From positions 1-64,000 of the forward strand of contig CAVZMO010000022.1 in assembly GCA_963776195.1 (NCBI GenBank): a stretch of DNA of 64,000 bases, read 5' to 3'. Position 1 is the first letter of the stretch; each line of letters begins with the position of its first letter. A program made the translations under genes and the position numbers. The notes under the pieces were generated by a model. That model had not been told where the DNA came from. It saw only the letters and a list, made by a program, of their open reading frames with translations, and ran no database searches. This DNA is from CAVZMO01 sp963776195 (lineage in GTDB: Bacteria; Nitrospirota; Thermodesulfovibrionia; Thermodesulfovibrionales; SM23-35). Positions 61,288-64,000 of this stretch are shown piece after piece.

Positions 61288-63123
61288 TCACTGAACGAGG
61301 ATATCCATGCCCTTTTCAAGGAGAATCAGAGTTTTCTCCACCGGGCCTTCTCTAAGAGAATCTCTCCTCTGAAGAGCATTTCTGAGGAAACTAACTGCCT
61401 CGTCCCTCCTGCTGAGGCCGATGTAAGATTTTGCAATAGAAAGATAAGGTTCGGGGTTGTCCGGATTTGAGAGAATGTTGCCGAGGGACTTCCGGATGGC
61501 GATATCATAGGCCGTGCTCTTCGGAAGGGCCGGCTCGAATTGCTCCCTTGTGAAGAAGAGGCAGTTTTCGGAAATAAAGATGAGCCTCCATTCAGGATCG
61601 TTTACGAGAAGGGGCACGAGCGGCAGGAAGTAACCCGTCAAATCGACAGGCGGGATCAGGATGTGCTTTACCGAGTAAGTATCGAGGACCGCTTGATAAG
61701 CGGGCTCACCCATTATAGATTCTTTGCTTCCATTTGCCGTGGACAAATATAGTTTCTTTATCTTCTGACTCAGAATTCTCCCGTCCGTGAAGACCACCTT
61801 CTCGGGATAAAAATTCCAGATGAGATAGCCGCCCCAATCCATATAATTAAAAACCCTTCCCTCGATCCTATGTTCTTTGATAAACTCCACCGCAGCATCA
61901 GGATACCCGTTGCCTATGAGATGTTTCTTCAGTAGGGTTGACGGATACACCCGATATGCAACCAAACAGAAAAGTACGAGTGCAGCCATTTCAGGGATAA
62001 GAAACTTCGAAAGCTTTTTAACCCGGAGATCAGGCTTCTTTAGAAGCATCCGGCCGATGATGGGCGTTGCGGCTATAGCAAAAAGGGGCAGGTATCTTAC
62101 CGCTGTTAAAGAGAGCCCTCCCAAAAAAAAGACAATGAGTATTTCTTCCGGAGAGTTAGATGCGGCAGATACATAAGGGCTTTGTCGACCGTCATCCCGA
62201 TTCAACAGAGGGGGAGAGACATCAACCCTTTTGCGGCTATTGAGCGCCCCTTTGGCGATCAGAAAAATATCCCAGGAGATCGACAAAAGAGATAGAGCAA
62301 AGAGAGAGATTGTTGCAAAGAGGAGCATGTAATTTCCCTGGTGCGCATATGCAAAAGGCGAAAAATTCTCAGTCGTCTTATACGCAAAGGAAGCCTGTCT
62401 TACGCTCAGCCGATAGATTGAAAGATATCCATTCGGGTTTACCAGACCAGCAAGAACAGTGACGGCAATCAAAAAAAGGAGCTTTTTATTGAGGGCGTGC
62501 CCGCCGAGAATACCCTTCCGTGCAAGCAGCCGCCTTATGAGCTCCGAAAAGATATAAATCAGGGACACGACTGTGCCGAGGATAAAGCCGCCGTGGATGT
62601 TCGCCCAGACAAAAAGAGTGATGGGAAGGAGATAACCGATCTTTTTCTCCTTTTTCAGGGAATCAAGAAGAAAAAGAAAGAAGGCAAGGAACAGAAAGGT
62701 CATCTGATTAGGCCTGTCGCCCTTAAATACGATCAGCAGGCAGGCAAGGGGAAGGAGAACAAGGATAGAAGCAGTGATGCTCAACCCCTTTCCCCGCAGC
62801 CGGAGCAGGACTATAAGGAGTATACATAGAGCGATGAGGAGCCTCAGTGCAATGATGCCGGGATAGTTTCCTGCTTTGTATGCTCCGTACTGGATAAGAT
62901 TCGCAAGCCAATATTGGGTAAGCATTGTCTTTGCGGTAGCGACCTCTTTCTCTGACTGGAGAGACGTTGTGTAAGAGAAGGGGTCTTCTTTTGGTAATTC
63001 TTTATGTTCATAGATCCACTTTCCTGTAGCCAGATGCCAGAAAAAATCGGGGTCGTCGATGGGTGTAAGGAGGCTGAATAAAACGCCTGAGAGGAAGAGC
63101 AAAAGGACGATCCGCCCTTTCAT
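61288..63123 (-). CDS. polytopic membrane protein with C-terminal TPR-like region
   Basis: A 611-residue protein with an N-terminal DDPDFFWHLATGKWIYEH motif, about ten hydrophobic segments, and a soluble domain (about 410-520: NYMDWGGYLIWNFYPEK, TDGR). It closes with TPR-like helices (PEPYLSIAKSYIGLSRRDEAVSFL). The layout resembles multi-TM sugar-transfer or glycan-related proteins, but no catalytic motif stands out. A truncated paralogue is adjacent at 63169-64000. Function not recognised. Confidence 0.7.
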   Translation of the reverse strand: MKGRIVLLLFLSGVLFSLLTPIDDPDFFWHLATGKWIYEHKELPKEDPFSYTTSLQSEKEVATAKTMLTQYWLANLIQYGAYKAGNYPGIIALRLLIALCILLIVLLRLRGKGLSITASILVLLPLACLLIVFKGDRPNQMTFLFLAFFLFLLDSLKKEKKIGYLLPITLFVWANIHGGFILGTVVSLIYIFSELIRRLLARKGILGGHALNKKLLFLIAVTVLAGLVNPNGYLSIYRLSVRQASFAYKTTENFSPFAYAHQGNYMLLFATISLFALSLLSISWDIFLIAKGALNSRKRVDVSPPLLNRDDGRQSPYVSAASNSPEEILIVFFLGGLSLTAVRYLPLFAIAATPIIGRMLLKKPDLRVKKLSKFLIPEMAALVLFCLVAYRVYPSTLLKKHLIGNGYPDAAVEFIKEHRIEGRVFNYMDWGGYLIWNFYPEKVVFTDGRILSQKIKKLYLSTANGSKESIMGEPAYQAVLDTYSVKHILIPPVDLTGYFLPLVPLLVNDPEWRLIFISENCLFFTREQFEPALPKSTAYDIAIRKSLGNILSNPDNPEPYLSIAKSYIGLSRRDEAVSFLRNALQRRDSLREGPVEKTLILLEKGMDILVQ

Positions 63124-63168
63124 CTCCTATAATTTCCATAGGGCGATTCTCTTAATGTGTCGTTACCT

Positions 63169-64000
63169 CTAATAACCGTACGCACGCAAGAATTCCAGCC
63201 TTTTTTCTATAAGAGCGTTTTTAGGATCTATTTGCAACGCCTGCAAATAAGCTGTCCGTGCATCAACGTAACTCTTCTTCGCCAGAAGGGCATCACCTTC
63301 AGTAATGAGGTAGTTTATATTCCCCCGATAATCTTGGGCCTTCAGGGCTGCCTCAACAGCAACCTCATTCCATAACCATTCTTTGGGCAGGTCAAATCTC
63401 TTCAATATCTCACTATTTCTGGCATTCTCTCTGACAAATATCAGGGATATATTGTCGAAATAGACCAGATGCCATTCCGGGTCATGAAGCAGGGCCGGGA
63501 TTAAAGGGACCAATCGGCCTGTAAAGTTTCCGACGGAGTAGGTAATGATAAAGTTTACGTCATATGCATTCAGATATGCTTTCCACTCGGGAAGCCCCGC
63601 CAAGTTTCCGGGATAGGCTTCCATAACCTTGACCTCTTCGAAAAACACATCACCTATCAGCCCTCTCCCGTCGATGAAGACCTTATAATCAGGATAGAGA
63701 GACCACATCAAATATCCACCCCAGACATAGGGGTTGAACATATTACCCTGTATCCTGTTTTCCTTCAGGAATTTCACAACGCCCTCAGGATAATTGTTGG
63801 CCTTTATGCCGCTTTTAAACAAGTTCGCATTGTTAATAATTATGATCAGCCCTATTGTAAGTATGACGGAAAAAAGCATATCGACTCTTTTCCCGGCCGC
63901 TTTCAAAATTTCTATCCGGGGGAGTTTGCTCAAAATGCCCAATCCGTAACGTGCAATCATGAGAGCGGCCACCGGCGAGAAGAATGGAATATAACGCGCA
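63169..64000 (-). CDS. polytopic membrane protein, paralogue, cut by window end
   Basis: The C-terminal part of a relative of the neighbouring 611-residue protein. The frame stays open to the window edge, reading ARYIPFFSPVAALMIARYG at its upstream end, matching the VRYLPLFAIAATPIIGRM stretch of the neighbour. It has the shared NPYVWGGYLMWSLYPDYK block and TPR-like helices near the C-terminus. Its start lies beyond 64000. The upstream-most GTG (63972) in view is not the real start. Confidence 0.75.
   Translation of the reverse strand, partial: ARYIPFFSPVAALMIARYGLGILSKLPRIEILKAAGKRVDMLFSVILTIGLIIIINNANLFKSGIKANNYPEGVVKFLKENRIQGNMFNPYVWGGYLMWSLYPDYKVFIDGRGLIGDVFFEEVKVMEAYPGNLAGLPEWKAYLNAYDVNFIITYSVGNFTGRLVPLIPALLHDPEWHLVYFDNISLIFVRENARNSEILKRFDLPKEWLWNEVAVEAALKAQDYRGNINYLITEGDALLAKKSYVDARTAYLQALQIDPKNALIEKRLEFLRAYGY

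Overview
The window reads as chromosomal DNA of an anaerobic, Gram-negative, metal- or sulfur-active bacterium. A Nitrospirota/Thermodesulfovibrionia-like or deltaproteobacterial lineage is my inference, not a measurement. It rests on five multihaem c-type cytochrome genes next to NHL lipoproteins and an outer-membrane barrel, a hydrogenase-maturation (hyp) set, TauE/SafE-type (TSUP) transporters under sigma-54 control, and many short palindromic intergenic repeats. I saw no tRNA, rRNA or CRISPR array.

Region by region. 1-735: a small secreted protein with a frameshifted leader. 736-5268: an IS21-family element with a 6-bp target duplication, whose istB is split by an IS1634-type element with its own 6-bp duplication. 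5435-7061: two antitoxin/PIN-toxin pairs, each with a recognisable promoter and palindromic operator. 7146-9832: a 14-TM drug exporter and a membrane metallophosphoesterase. 9877-19434: a tandem duplication of a five-gene module (sigma-54 activator, GntR regulator, TSUP transporter, unknown membrane protein, universal stress protein) with a sigma-54 promoter in each copy, followed by a possible remnant of a third copy. 19762-26707: a site-2 protease, then housekeeping genes (rplI, dnaB, Memo-like, PilZ, rplU, rpmA, obgE, HTH/Zn-ribbon). 26820-38471: mostly minus strand: phosphohexomutase, a divergent CysRS-like protein, a seven-repeat secreted protein, a MATE exporter, thioredoxin (plus), glutamate synthase, ribD. 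38557-47134: DUF948/YtxH genes, then hypA-hypB-hypF-hypD-(AcsC/CdhE-like Fe-S protein)-hypE, pdxJ and a hydrogenase-protease-like gene. 47316-56626, minus strand: a porin/NHL/multihaem-cytochrome cluster with 47 haem motifs by my count. 56860-64000: sugar-nucleotide and cell-surface polysaccharide genes.

How it fits together. The cytochrome cluster looks like a trans-envelope electron conduit: periplasmic 12-haem proteins, larger secreted cytochromes, lipoprotein propellers and an outer-membrane beta-barrel. The hyp genes mature [NiFe] hydrogenases encoded elsewhere; hypC is not in the window. The duplicated TSUP modules probably sense and export a small anion, perhaps a sulfur oxyanion. Three single-base frameshifts (near 268, 40468 and 54064) and one readthrough of a terminator (rpmA) deserve a read-level check before being called biology.
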